Source: Syntrophaceae bacterium
Lineage (GTDB): Bacteria > Desulfobacterota > BSN033 > UBA1163
Assembly: GCA_013388635.1 (NCBI GenBank)
Contig: JACAEX010000075.1
Coordinates: 1-50,233 of the forward strand
Length of the DNA: 50,233 bases
Direction: 5' to 3'
In this document: positions 42,802-50,233 of the stretch, piece after piece
Numbering within the stretch: position 1 is the first letter of the stretch
How the letters are laid out: each line of letters opens with the position of its first letter
Notes under the pieces: generated by a model
Told to the model about the DNA's origin: nothing
Databases searched by the model: none
The model's input: the letters and a program-made list of their open reading frames with translations, nothing else
Position numbers and translations under genes: made by a program

Positions 42802-43662
42802 ATGAAGCTCTTTGTCTCGCTCTGGGCCTTCCTGTTACTCCTGTTTTCTTTAGCCCATGGCTCTGATGCCAATGAGATTCCTTCTTCTTATCAAGCCCTT
42901 ATCCATCGGCTCTCTCAGGATGGATTTGATTCTGAATTTTTGTCCAAACTGTTTGCTGACTCCCGGGCAGGGCTACTTCCGGAGTTGACCACCCTCTCGT
43001 TGACGTCGAAGGAGACACCCGAATTCTATGCCCAATTCTTAAGTCGAGAATCGATCCTCCTTTCCAAGAGGTTCCTCCATCAAAATCAAAAGATACTGAG
43101 GCGAACGGAGGATCTTTTCAATGTGGAGAAGGAGGTGATCGTCGCCATTCTCCTGGTGGAATCGAGATTCGGGGAGAATGTTGGGAGATTTCGGGTCATC
43201 CCAACCCTGGCCAGCATCGCCCTCCTCGATTCTGAAGATGCCCTTCAGAAAAATTACCTGCTCATTCGGGGGATGAATCAGGAAATCTCGTTCGAATCGA
43301 TCGAGAGTTTGGCAAGGAGGAAGGCCCAATGGGCCTATCATGAGCTGAAATGCTTTTTGAGGATTATTCGGCATGAGACGATTGATCCACTGGAGGTCTA
43401 TGGCTCTTATGCCGGAGCCCTCGGGATGCCTCAATTCGTTCCATCGAGCTACCTCGCGTATGCTGTAAGCAAGAACGGGTTTAAAAGCTGGCTTTCCGAC
43501 AAGGAGGAGGCGATCTACAGTATCGGAAATTATCTAAGATCCCATGGCTGGAAAAGAGAGCTTCCGACGAGAAAGAAGAAACAGATCCTATGGTGCTATA
43601 ACCGCAGTGAGCCCTATATCGAAATCATTCTCCAGGTCGCCCAGAAGTTAAGACAGAAATAG
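42802..43662 (+). CDS. MltB-type lytic murein transglycosylase
   Basis: 286 residues from ATG 42802 (GAGGAGGA upstream). Signal peptide about 1-22 (ALLL-type core ending AHGSDA). The catalytic glutamate lies in AILLVESRFGENVG (MltB has AIIGVETRYG) and the family motif YAGALGMPQFVPSSYLAYAV (about 214-233) is clear. It cleaves peptidoglycan in the periplasm. No lipobox cysteine is visible after the signal, so it is probably soluble. Its C-terminus lacks a peptidoglycan-binding domain. Confidence 0.85.
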   Translation: MKLFVSLWAFLLLLFSLAHGSDANEIPSSYQALIHRLSQDGFDSEFLSKLFADSRAGLLPELTTLSLTSKETPEFYAQFLSRESILLSKRFLHQNQKILRRTEDLFNVEKEVIVAILLVESRFGENVGRFRVIPTLASIALLDSEDALQKNYLLIRGMNQEISFESIESLARRKAQWAYHELKCFLRIIRHETIDPLEVYGSYAGALGMPQFVPSSYLAYAVSKNGFKSWLSDKEEAIYSIGNYLRSHGWKRELPTRKKKQILWCYNRSEPYIEIILQVAQKLRQK

Positions 43663-43882
43663 ACTCAATCCCAATCTCGCCCCCAGAAATGATGAGAGAA
43701 AGGTGAGGTGCACTTGAATTCGATGCCCCTGTCTTACGGATTGAAATGCATCATTCTAAGTAGCCTTTGGGATAGTTTCAATATGATTCATTTTTCCGCA
43801 TTCTATTTCAGCCTTGCCTTTCAAATTTCCTCTCCGTTGCTTCCTGACTCAAAAGGGATTGGATGCTAAGAATAAATTTTCC
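43663..43882. other. Intergenic stretch after the transglycosylase
   Basis: 220 bases with no gene, strong hairpin or repeat that I can see. It is bounded on the right by the promoter at 43883. Confidence 0.5.
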
Positions 43883-43911
43883 TTGACAAAAGATTTGAAA
43901 TCGATTACAGA
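43883..43911 (+). promoter_or_regulatory. Promoter of the structured leader before the TonB receptor
   Basis: TTGACA (43883-43888), 17-base spacer, TACAGA (43906-43911). The two terminator-like hairpins start only about 12 bases after the -10, so transcripts from here would meet them at once. Confidence 0.55.
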
Positions 43912-43922
43912 AGACCCTGATT

Positions 43923-43977
43923 AAAAGCCACGAAGGTTCGGGGCCAGAAGGCCTTCCTTTCGTGGCTTTTTATTTTT
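43923..43977 (+). terminator. Terminator-like hairpin 1 in the leader
   Basis: AAAAGCCACGAAGG (from 43923) pairs with CCTTTCGTGGCTTTT (to 43970) and is followed by a T-rich run to 43977. A smaller GGCC-AGAA-GGCC hairpin lies inside. It has the form of an intrinsic terminator but comes directly after a promoter and before no gene, so it may be an attenuator or the end of a small RNA. Confidence 0.7.
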
Positions 43978-43987
43978 GATCGAAGTC

Positions 43988-44039
43988 AAAACCATGGAGG
44001 TTTTAAGTTCTGTAGAAACAGGACCTCCGTGGTTTTTTT
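43988..44039 (+). terminator. Terminator-like hairpin 2 in the leader
   Basis: AAAACCATGGAGG (43988-44000) pairs with CCTCCGTGGTTTTTTT (44024-44039); inside is a second stem GTTCTGT-AGAA-ACAGGAC. The outer stem resembles hairpin 1 (CCACGAAGG versus CCATGGAGG), suggesting a duplicated attenuator. Confidence 0.65.
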
Positions 44040-44326
44040 CTTTGAGGAGAGGTTGGCGGAGGCGGTTATGGAAAAAAACCATAGCTAAATGGTCCGGGAC
44101 GGTTAGATTCTGGCACGACCCGGTTAAAGAGAAGGATAGTGACAGAGAGGAGGTGAGCACGAAAAACACTAAGGAACGAAGGCTAAAAATTCAGGACAGG
44201 GCGTGACCATCGGCCTGAAACGAGGAACACGCCCCATCCCCGGGAAAGCACTGCCAAAGCAATGCCCCCTAAAAATCATCTTAGCACAAGAAAGGGGGTG
44301 AGAAAAGATCGAAGAGGAGGTGTTTT
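44040..44326 (+). other. Structured leader preceding the TonB-dependent receptor
   Basis: Non-coding stretch with several stems: TATGG-AAAAAAA-CCATA (around 44070), GGGCGTG/CACGCCC (44197-44234 region, seven pairs around a 22-base insert) and GCACTGC-CAAA-GCAATGC (about 44250-44267, one mismatch). It does not fit the cobalamin, TPP or c-di-GMP riboswitch patterns that I can recall. A riboswitch or other RNA controlling metal-uptake genes is possible. The receptor's ribosome binding site GAGGAGG lies just before 44327. Confidence 0.45.
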
Positions 44327-46381
44327 ATGAAAAGATTGGTAGGGCATTTGATTTTAACCATTTTCAGTTTGATTCTCTGTATCGCTACTGGGTTGGCTGA
44401 GGAGGCAAAAAAAGAGATAACGCTTGAGGAGATCGTTGTGACTGCGACCAGAACGGAGCGTGCCCTTGAGGAGGTTCCAGGCAGGGTTGATGTGATCACA
44501 AAAGAGCAGATTGCGCAGTACATCGGAAGCGCAAACAAGGTCGATGACGTACTGCGGTATATCTCTGGCCTGACGGTCGTCAGAGGAAACGGGATCTACA
44601 GCCTTGGAGCGAGTACCACGCTCCGGGGCCTTTCAAATGAAGGGGCCAGAACCCTGGTATTGATTGACGGGGTGCCCATCAATAAGAGCGACACCGGAGA
44701 GGTCAATTTCAACCGGATCAATATCAAGGATATCGAGCGGATTGAGATTTTTAAAGGTCCTGCCTCCTCGCTCTACGGTAATAATGCGATGGGCGGGGTC
44801 ATCAATATCATTACCGCCAAACCGGATAAACCTCTCAAGGGCGCCATCAGCAGTTTTTATGGCACCTATGATACCTATGGAAGCGATATTGAATTATCGG
44901 GTCGTCCCTTAAAGGGAGACTCGGGTTTCTATGCAAAAGGATCTGCTCATTACCTCAATAGCGATGGATATGTCTCCACGCCTCGTGAAAATCGGACCCG
45001 ATATACTGTAAAAAGATTTGTGGAGGAAGGGATCGGAAGCCTCAGCCTGGGGTACGATTTTGACAGTCTGAACTCCATCGGACTGAAAGTGGATTATTAT
45101 AATGATAAACGCGGGGAGGGCACGAAATATTTTGCCCACGATGGTATTCATCGTGATTTTGATACCTGGGCCTATTCTCTTCGTTATCAGGGCGCCTCAG
45201 GAGATATCAAATGGCAGGCCAAGGCGTTCTGGCAGAACGAGAATTACCAGCGGGTGAGCGAAAGTCTGAGGGGAACGACGTATACCAGATTTGATGTCGA
45301 TTCGGATCGAACTGACATGGGTATTGACGGCAGCTTTTCAACGCAGATCTTTCCGAATCACCTGTTGACGGTCGGCGGAGATATCCGGGAGGGGAGTGTC
45401 GATGCCTCGGATATTTACAGGACCTCGCCGGATCGGGCCGACAATGAAGGCAGTCTTCGAATCTACGGCCTTTGGCTTCAGGATGAGGTGTCTTTCTTTA
45501 AGGAGAGACTGCTTATGGTGGGGGGGCTGAGGTTCGACCACGCGAAATTTTTTGACGGGAGTTTCTTTTCAACCGTTTCACCATTCAATCGACTCAACGG
45601 GAGACAGGATGAAAACAGTTGGAGCGCGATTTCTCCCCGTCTGTCGGCGCGATACAAGTGGACACCTGAATTGAGCACCTATGCATCCTATGGCAGGGGA
45701 TTCCGTGCCTCCATTCTCGATGACCTGTGCAGATCAGGAATCATGTGGGGGATATATAAGGTGGCTAACCCCGAGCTGGACCCGGAGAAGATCGATTCAT
45801 TCGAGGTCGGTCTCGATTATTCACCCCTTAAAAGGGTCAAGATCGGTTCATCCGTCTATTATTCCATTGGAAAAGACTTCCTCTATTATGTTCCCACTGG
45901 AGATTCGCTCAGCGGAAGACCTCTTTACAAGAGAGAAAATATTGACAGGGTCATCTCTTATGGAATGGAAATTGACGCACGTTTTTACCTCACCAGGGAT
46001 ATTACCACGTTTCTGAATTATACACACAGCAAGGCTGAAATCGACCGGTTTGAGCAAAAACCAACGATTGAGGGGCAAACGCTGACGCGCACCCCGAAAC
46101 ATCAGGTCAAAGGGGGGATCACATGGCTCAACCCTTACGTCAATATGAACTTCATGGGCCGGTATAAAAGCAGCCAGTTTGTCTATACCAATGAGATGAC
46201 CCAGACCGTTGATAGGGTCGACGGATATGTGACCTTTGACGCCAAAATATGGAAAGAGGTTCTGAAAGGCCTGACCCTCTCAGTGACCGCTGAGAATCTG
46301 TTTGACAAGAAATATATGGAGAGCGCGGACGATAGATCTCCAGGTCTATTTGTGACGGGTGAGGTGACCTACCGATTCTGA
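44327..46381 (+). CDS. TonB-dependent outer-membrane receptor
   Basis: 684 residues, gated beta-barrel for uptake of a scarce solute. Signal peptide about 1-24 (ending TGLAEE), TonB box EEIVVTATRTE (about 35-45), plug domain with VLIDGVPINKS and YGNNAMGGVINIITAKP (about 150-166), then a long barrel ending in the terminal aromatic VTYRF. BtuB/CirA-like in organisation. The substrate cannot be read from the sequence; the absence of a cobalamin riboswitch and the FmdE-like neighbour suggest a metal complex (for instance Mo or W) as a hypothesis only. No TonB/ExbBD or ABC genes are in the window. Confidence 0.88.
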   Translation: MKRLVGHLILTIFSLILCIATGLAEEAKKEITLEEIVVTATRTERALEEVPGRVDVITKEQIAQYIGSANKVDDVLRYISGLTVVRGNGIYSLGASTTLRGLSNEGARTLVLIDGVPINKSDTGEVNFNRINIKDIERIEIFKGPASSLYGNNAMGGVINIITAKPDKPLKGAISSFYGTYDTYGSDIELSGRPLKGDSGFYAKGSAHYLNSDGYVSTPRENRTRYTVKRFVEEGIGSLSLGYDFDSLNSIGLKVDYYNDKRGEGTKYFAHDGIHRDFDTWAYSLRYQGASGDIKWQAKAFWQNENYQRVSESLRGTTYTRFDVDSDRTDMGIDGSFSTQIFPNHLLTVGGDIREGSVDASDIYRTSPDRADNEGSLRIYGLWLQDEVSFFKERLLMVGGLRFDHAKFFDGSFFSTVSPFNRLNGRQDENSWSAISPRLSARYKWTPELSTYASYGRGFRASILDDLCRSGIMWGIYKVANPELDPEKIDSFEVGLDYSPLKRVKIGSSVYYSIGKDFLYYVPTGDSLSGRPLYKRENIDRVISYGMEIDARFYLTRDITTFLNYTHSKAEIDRFEQKPTIEGQTLTRTPKHQVKGGITWLNPYVNMNFMGRYKSSQFVYTNEMTQTVDRVDGYVTFDAKIWKEVLKGLTLSVTAENLFDKKYMESADDRSPGLFVTGEVTYRF

Positions 46382-46505
46382 TCTCCGCCGGCTGAGGATC
46401 TATGAGAGAAAATGAAACTGTCCAGGAGGCGAGGGGAAAGAATCTTCCTAACAGGAAAGAGCTCAAATGAATCAGGGTTAATAAATCAAACAAAAGGGAG
46501 GCATC

Positions 46506-47591
46506 ATGGCGAGGAAAGATATTTCGTCGGCGATGATCGTATGCCTGATCGCAACCTTTGCGGGTCTTGCCTATCCAACAAAGATTCAATGTTCCTCCTA
46601 TGAAGATGTATTTGTGCTTGGTACGAAAGCAGCGAATCAGGCGATAAAGCGGCTGGGGACTGGATACGGGGAGAGGATTCTTCTGATTACCAATGCGGGC
46701 CATGTCCGAATCGGAGGCATGGACAGTTCGCCGGTCTTGGATGCCCTCGTAAAGGCCACCGGTGCCACTCAGGGAAAGGGAAATCTTTTGTCTCTCCATG
46801 ATGCCCCGGATAAGCCCCTCTTCTTCTTTTTCTACGATGCCACCCATGGCGAAGCGGTCTATATCGAATCGCAGGGGTTTCCGGGCACTCCTTTTTCAAA
46901 GGAGGCCTTCGAGAAAGGGCTCCTTGCCCTTTCACAAAAGCCGGAGGTTTTTGAGCAGAAGGTAAAGGATAAGGTTTTCGGGGGGAATGAGTTTCGTCTT
47001 TTGATGATCACCTGGCTCTGGGATAGGGGGATATCCATGGAACTCCGAAACGCCATTCTCTTTCATGATCACTTCTGTCCAGGTGTCACCAGCGGTTATT
47101 ATATTGCCAAATATCTTTGTAATGAATTCCCGGTTTCGAAAGGGGAGAGCTATTACATCATTGCAAGTCCCCCCTATTGCAAAGACGACGCCCTCCAGGC
47201 GATCCTGAATGCCACAGTGGGAAAGCGATCAATGGCCGTGATTCCCCTTTCCGAGTCAGACATGGCATGTCTTTCTGCCGAGGCAAAGGATGCCGCGGGA
47301 ATATATTTTCGCTATAACAGGAAGGAAAAGAAGGGCAATGGGATCGTTCTTGGTTTTTTATGGGACAGGCTGAGAAGCGCTGCTGGCTTCACAACAGGTC
47401 GGAAGGCATCTCTGACAGATACCCTAAAGCTCACCCAATGGATGATCGAGCATGAAGATGAGTATAAGAGCTATATCCGGGTGATCAAGGAAATTCCGCT
47501 TGAAGGCGGCTTAACCCCAGAAGATTTTGCCCGACCGGATGTCAATCCCTATCTGAAGCTCGGCCTGTGGGAGGGAAGGTGCTCGCAATGA
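46506..47591 (+). CDS. Exported FmdE-like protein
   Basis: 361 residues. An N-terminal hydrophobic segment (about 8-24) suggests export. The first half (VLGTKAANQAIKRLG..., ILLITNAGHVRIGG, FFFFYDATHGEAVY) is not recognised. The second half holds the FmdE motif FHDHFCPGVTSGYYIAKYL (about 180-198) and YYIIASPPYCKDDALQ, giving a Cys/His metal-binding site. FmdE was named after formylmethanofuran dehydrogenase operons, but free-standing members are common in anaerobes and of unknown role. It follows the TonB receptor by 124 bases with AAAGGGAGGCATC before the ATG, so a linked role in metal capture is inferred. It converges on selD with five bases between stops. Confidence 0.78.
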   Translation: MARKDISSAMIVCLIATFAGLAYPTKIQCSSYEDVFVLGTKAANQAIKRLGTGYGERILLITNAGHVRIGGMDSSPVLDALVKATGATQGKGNLLSLHDAPDKPLFFFFYDATHGEAVYIESQGFPGTPFSKEAFEKGLLALSQKPEVFEQKVKDKVFGGNEFRLLMITWLWDRGISMELRNAILFHDHFCPGVTSGYYIAKYLCNEFPVSKGESYYIIASPPYCKDDALQAILNATVGKRSMAVIPLSESDMACLSAEAKDAAGIYFRYNRKEKKGNGIVLGFLWDRLRSAAGFTTGRKASLTDTLKLTQWMIEHEDEYKSYIRVIKEIPLEGGLTPEDFARPDVNPYLKLGLWEGRCSQ

Positions 47592-47596
47592 AAGGT

Positions 47597-48637
47597 TCAG
47601 AGGATTCGAATCCTTCCGGGATGGGCTTCCACCACCTGACCTACCATAGAGGTATCTACATGCCCTTCCTTTTTTAGAGCATCTACTAAATTTTCTGCCT
47701 GGTCAGAAGGCAAGGAGATCAAGAGCCCGCCGGAGGTTTGAGGATCGTAAAGGATGTCCAATAAAAGCTCAGACACACTGGATTGAGCCTCTACCTTACA
47801 GGAAAAAAATTGACGGTTTGAGTGTGCTCCTCCTGGAACCAATCCAATCTTTGCATATTCCATGGCCTCAGGGAAGATGGGAATCGACTTGGATTGAATG
47901 ACCAGCCCCACCTGACTGGCAGTTGCCATTTCTAAGGCATGGCCAAGGAAGCTGAATCCTGTGATATCGGTGCAGGCATGAGCTCCAAATTTTATCATCT
48001 GTTCTGAAGCTGTTTTATTAAGGGTCACCATGCTCTCCACGATCTTCTGGACAGCCTCTTCTGAGGCCATCTGGCCCTTGAGGGCTGTAGCAATAATCCC
48101 TGTGCCGAGAGCTTTCGTTAAAACCAATTTGTCCCCCACTTTTGCCTTGGCATTGGTTAGAATCTTTTGAGGATGAATCAAACCGGTGACAGCCAAACCA
48201 TATTTGATCTCCGGGTCTTCAATGGAATGTCCTCCCACCAGGGCCACGCCCGCTTCCTTCATTTTTGAAAGGCCTCCAAGAAGGATCTCCTTCAGAATGG
48301 ATGGCGAGAGGGTCTTGATCGGGAAGGCCACTAAATTCATCCCTGTCAGCGGCGTCCCTCCCATAGCATAGACATCGCTTAAAGCATTGGCCACAGCTAT
48401 TTGGCCAAAGGCAAAGGGATCGTCCACAATCGGTGTGAAGAAATCCACGGTCTGAACAAGGGCCACTTCATCACTCAATTGATAGACCCCTGCATCATCC
48501 GAGGTATCCAATCCGACCAGAACCTTCGGATCTTTCGGAATCGGCAACCCTTTCAGAATCTGATCCAGATCCTCTGGACCCACCTTAGCTGCTCAACCCG
48601 CCTTCTTAACCTTTTCCGTCAGCCGAACCTTTTCCAT
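47597..48637 (-). CDS. selD: Selenide, water dikinase, itself containing selenocysteine
   Basis: Makes selenophosphate from selenide and ATP, the selenium donor for Sec-tRNA. Read from ATG 48637 through TGA (48595-48593) it is 346 residues with Sec at position 15: KKAG-U-AAKVGPEDLDQIL. This matches the catalytic Cys/Sec and Lys (E. coli C17, K20; here U15, K18). The rest has the AIR-synthase-like ATP-binding features: GLDTSDDAGVY, VQTVDFFTPIVDDP, ANALSDVYAMGGTPL, GGHSIEDPE and TSGGLL. A caller stopping at TGA would start at 48583 and miss the active site. The start lies inside the upstream DUF3343 gene (32-base overlap). It supports Sec decoding at the six other TGA codons in this window. Confidence 0.94.
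48564..48578 (-). promoter_or_regulatory. SECIS-like hairpin for selD U15
   Basis: On the minus strand TCCAG-AGGAT-CTGGA, five pairs and a five-base loop, starting 19 bases after the TGA. It can extend by one more pair if the loop is narrowed. Confidence 0.6.
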
Positions 48638-48878
48638 CTTGATGTTCCCATTTTCCCGATGGATCCCTTGTATAACACTCCAGAACCGATATCCCATTCT
48701 CTCTGAGAATAAACAGAGCCTCTGCTTCTGAATCTCCAGGTAATTCAATGGCGACCCCGCAATCCGAGCTGATCTCTCGCGGTACGGGGGTAAGATCAAT
48801 CTTGATCCCTCTCCCTTTAAGAAGTTTTTCCGCTTTCATGACTCGATGAATCGACTCAAAAAGAAAGACGCACTTCAT
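48606..48878 (-). CDS. DUF3343 protein, putative Se/S carrier-like
   Basis: 90 residues starting MKCVFLFESIHRVMKAEKLL. The pattern FxFxSxHxVxxAEKxLK and PREISSDCGVAIELP with one central cysteine (about 40) fits the DUF3343 (putative selenium/sulfur carrier) family, whose members often neighbour selD and class V aminotransferases. Its end overlaps selD by 32 bases, so they are co-translated. The C-terminal tail (KWEHQDGKGSADGKG) comes from the frame overlapping the selD start and may not be functional. The ribosome binding site is weak. Confidence 0.78.
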   Translation of the reverse strand: MKCVFLFESIHRVMKAEKLLKGRGIKIDLTPVPREISSDCGVAIELPGDSEAEALFILRENGISVLECYTRDPSGKWEHQDGKGSADGKG

Positions 48879-48910
48879 GGCCTGATCAGATAATCGGCTT
48901 CTCTCACCCC

Positions 48911-48959
48911 TAACCCCCCTCTGTCCCCCCTTATTTTAAGGGGGGATGAAGGGGGGTTA
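48911..48959. repeat. C-run/G-run palindrome upstream of DUF3343
   Basis: TAACCCCCCTC...CCCCCCTTA, TTT, TAAGGGGGGA...AGGGGGGTTA: an almost perfect inverted repeat of 23-base arms. This style of C/G-tract palindrome is common between genes in many anaerobes. It may act as a terminator or structural element and has no coding potential. Confidence 0.65.
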
Positions 48960-49071
48960 TAAAGAACCAATAAATATTTTACCATATATTCCCTCGTCTT
49001 TTCATAGATATTCCAGTCCTCTTTCATAACTCAAAAGATTGCTCAAAAAATGAGGGCCCCGTCTAACGGCG

Positions 49072-49167
49072 ACGGTTAAGATGCCCGTTTCATCATTCGG
49101 TTACGTTGTCGGTCTTAAGACCTTGACGTAACCCTTTAACCCTAAACCAAACGGGCTTCTTAACCGT
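49072..49167. repeat. Nested inverted repeat between the Csd-like and DUF3343 genes
   Basis: Outer arms of 19 bases (49072-49090 and 49149-49167) match with one mismatch; the inner arms GGTTACGT (49099-49106) and ACGTAACC (49126-49133) enclose the palindrome GGTCTTAAGACC (49111-49122). A further GTAACC/GGTTA series surrounds it. It does not fit a tRNA (no acceptor or T-loop pattern) and holds no gene. It may be a small mobile palindrome (MITE-like) or a structured RNA/terminator after the Csd-like gene. The rest of the 48879-49224 gap shows only the palindrome at 48911. Confidence 0.6.
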
Positions 49168-49224
49168 AACCTAAACACCCGGAGTCTTTTCATATTTCCT
49201 TGATGACGTAACCTTCATGAAAAA

Positions 49225-50233
49225 TTATTTGGAAATCAGAGAGACGGCTTGGATAGCGGACTTAATCTCCTCTTCGGTGTTAAAAGCACTCAGGCCAAAT
49301 CGGATTGTTCCCTCTGGAAAGGTTCCAAGGGTACGATGAGCGGCAGGCGCACAATGAAGTCCTGGTCGGCAGAGGATGCCAAATTCTTTTTCTAAACGAA
49401 AAGCCCCTTCTGAGGGAGAAAGACGGGAAAAATTAAAAGAGAGCGTGGCAATCCGATCATCCAGGTTTTCAGGACCATAAAGTTGTACGTGAGGAATTTC
49501 TTTTAATCCCTCAATCAGTTTTTGGGTCAGGTTCATCTCATCTTGACGGATCCGCTCCACTCCTTTTCCTAAGACAAACCGAATGCCCGCGAGAAGCCCG
49601 GCAATACCAACCCCATTAGGTGTTCCGCTCTCAAAGCGATCCGGCAAAAAGTCCGGCTGCTGCTCAAATTCAGAACGACTTCCTGTCCCGCCTTGTTTCA
49701 GGGGGGTCATTTCTCTTTCATTAATGCGCTCACCAATCACCAGCCCTCCTGTTCCCTGGGGTCCATAGAGGCTCTTGTGTCCGGTGAAGGCTAATAGATC
49801 GATCCTATCCTTTTCAACATCGATGGGATAGGCACCGGCCGTCTGGGCGGCATCCACTAAAAAAAAGAGATTATATTTCCTCGCTATCTTCCCTACTTCT
49901 CTGACGGGGAGAAGCGTTCCTATTACATTGGAGGCGTGATTGAGGACAATCATTCGTGTTGTGGATTGAATTTTCTTTTCGACTTCATTCGGGTCTAAAG
50001 TCCCATCTCCGAAACAAGGAACAATCGTCAACTCGATTCCTTTTTTCTCCAGATCCCTGAGAGGTCTCATCACTGAATTGTGCTCCATACTGCTTGTGAT
50101 GACATGGTCTTCGGGTTTTAATAAACCTTTTAAAGCTAAGTTGATCGATTCAGTAGCATTCAGTGTAAAAACGATTCTTGATGAATCTTTGACATGAAAC
50201 AAAACGGAGAGGGCTTCCCTGGCCTCATAAATA
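49225..50233 (-). CDS. Class V aminotransferase, cysteine desulfurase/selenocysteine lyase-like (5' end cut off)
   Basis: PLP enzyme of the SufS/CsdB (TIGR01977-like) group; 335 residues seen. The frame continues upstream off the window edge (YEAREALSVLFHVKDSS), so the TTG at 50202 is not the real start. The PLP lysine lies in FTGHKSLYGPQGTGG, preceded by FLVDAAQTAGAYP, and the catalytic cysteine in CRPGLHCAPAAHRTLG. It frees sulfur from cysteine or selenium from selenocysteine. The DUF3343 and selD neighbours on the same strand suggest it delivers selenium to SelD; that is inference. Confidence 0.88.
   Translation of the reverse strand, partial: IYEAREALSVLFHVKDSSRIVFTLNATESINLALKGLLKPEDHVITSSMEHNSVMRPLRDLEKKGIELTIVPCFGDGTLDPNEVEKKIQSTTRMIVLNHASNVIGTLLPVREVGKIARKYNLFFLVDAAQTAGAYPIDVEKDRIDLLAFTGHKSLYGPQGTGGLVIGERINEREMTPLKQGGTGSRSEFEQQPDFLPDRFESGTPNGVGIAGLLAGIRFVLGKGVERIRQDEMNLTQKLIEGLKEIPHVQLYGPENLDDRIATLSFNFSRLSPSEGAFRLEKEFGILCRPGLHCAPAAHRTLGTFPEGTIRFGLSAFNTEEEIKSAIQAVSLISK

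Noticed and set aside
43883-44326. Cobalamin riboswitch before the TonB receptor
   Set aside because: I could not find the B12-box or the other conserved cobalamin blocks; the stems are of a different kind.
49072-49167. selC (tRNA-Sec) in the nested repeat
   Set aside because: No acceptor-stem pairing with a CCA-type end, no T-loop consensus and no TCA anticodon in a suitable loop could be found; the symmetry is that of an inverted repeat.

Overview
The window looks like a chromosomal segment of a strict anaerobe, most likely a deltaproteobacterial (Desulfobacterota-type) syntroph, sulfate reducer or relative. This is an inference from gene content: Hdr/formate dehydrogenase (FDH) gene sets, multihaem cytochromes fused to b-type cytochromes, NfnAB, complex I, and heavy use of selenocysteine (Sec). 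I read seven in-frame TGA codons in six genes as Sec: fdhA1, hdrA, mvhD (two), fdhA2, nuoB and selD. Each has a hairpin just downstream.

Layout. (1) 0.3-2.5 kb: nfnAB transhydrogenase behind a good sigma70-type promoter. (2) 2.7-4.6 kb, minus strand: a PhnD-like periplasmic protein and endonuclease IV. (3) 4.8-11.1 kb: a soluble NAD(P)-linked Sec-FDH made of a NuoE-like protein, a 1038-aa NuoF/GltD fusion and an FdhA with NuoG-like Fe-S domains. (4) 11.2-22.5 kb: a hexahaem cytochrome, a cytochrome b/heptahaem/cytochrome b fusion, a double HdrC-like protein, HdrB, a double HdrA with Sec, MvhD with two Sec, an FdhB/FrhB-like protein and a second Sec-FdhA. This reads as a formate-heterodisulfide-reductase-like machine tied to a membrane cytochrome module. 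(5) 22.8-37.9 kb: a 13-gene complex I operon, nuoABCD-[NuoF C-terminus/GltD]-GHIJKLMN, with no NuoE and no NuoF flavin domain. Its NuoG is FDH-like with Ala at the Sec position, and its NuoB carries an in-frame TGA exactly at the first cysteine of the tandem CC pair that binds cluster N2.

(6) 38-44 kb: accessory material. It contains a palindromic repeat element, an orphan XRE antitoxin-like gene, an FmdB-type zinc ribbon, a CsoR-family regulator with an Fe-S protein and a cytochrome b-HMA fusion, a DUF3047 protein and an MltB-type transglycosylase. (7) 43.9-47.6 kb: a long structured leader, a TonB-dependent receptor and an FmdE-like secreted protein, possibly for metal uptake. (8) 47.6-50.2 kb, minus strand: a selenium module of selD (itself a selenoprotein), a DUF3343 putative Se/S carrier and a class V aminotransferase (cysteine desulfurase/selenocysteine lyase type) cut by the window edge.

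Together the genes could link formate, NAD(P)H, ferredoxin and the quinone/cytochrome pool, with the selenium genes supplying Sec for the enzymes. The most unusual observation is the candidate selenocysteine ligand to the terminal Fe-S cluster of complex I (NuoB U37). It is supported by exact alignment of the other three ligands and by a downstream hairpin built like the one in hdrA. selA, selB and selC were not seen here.
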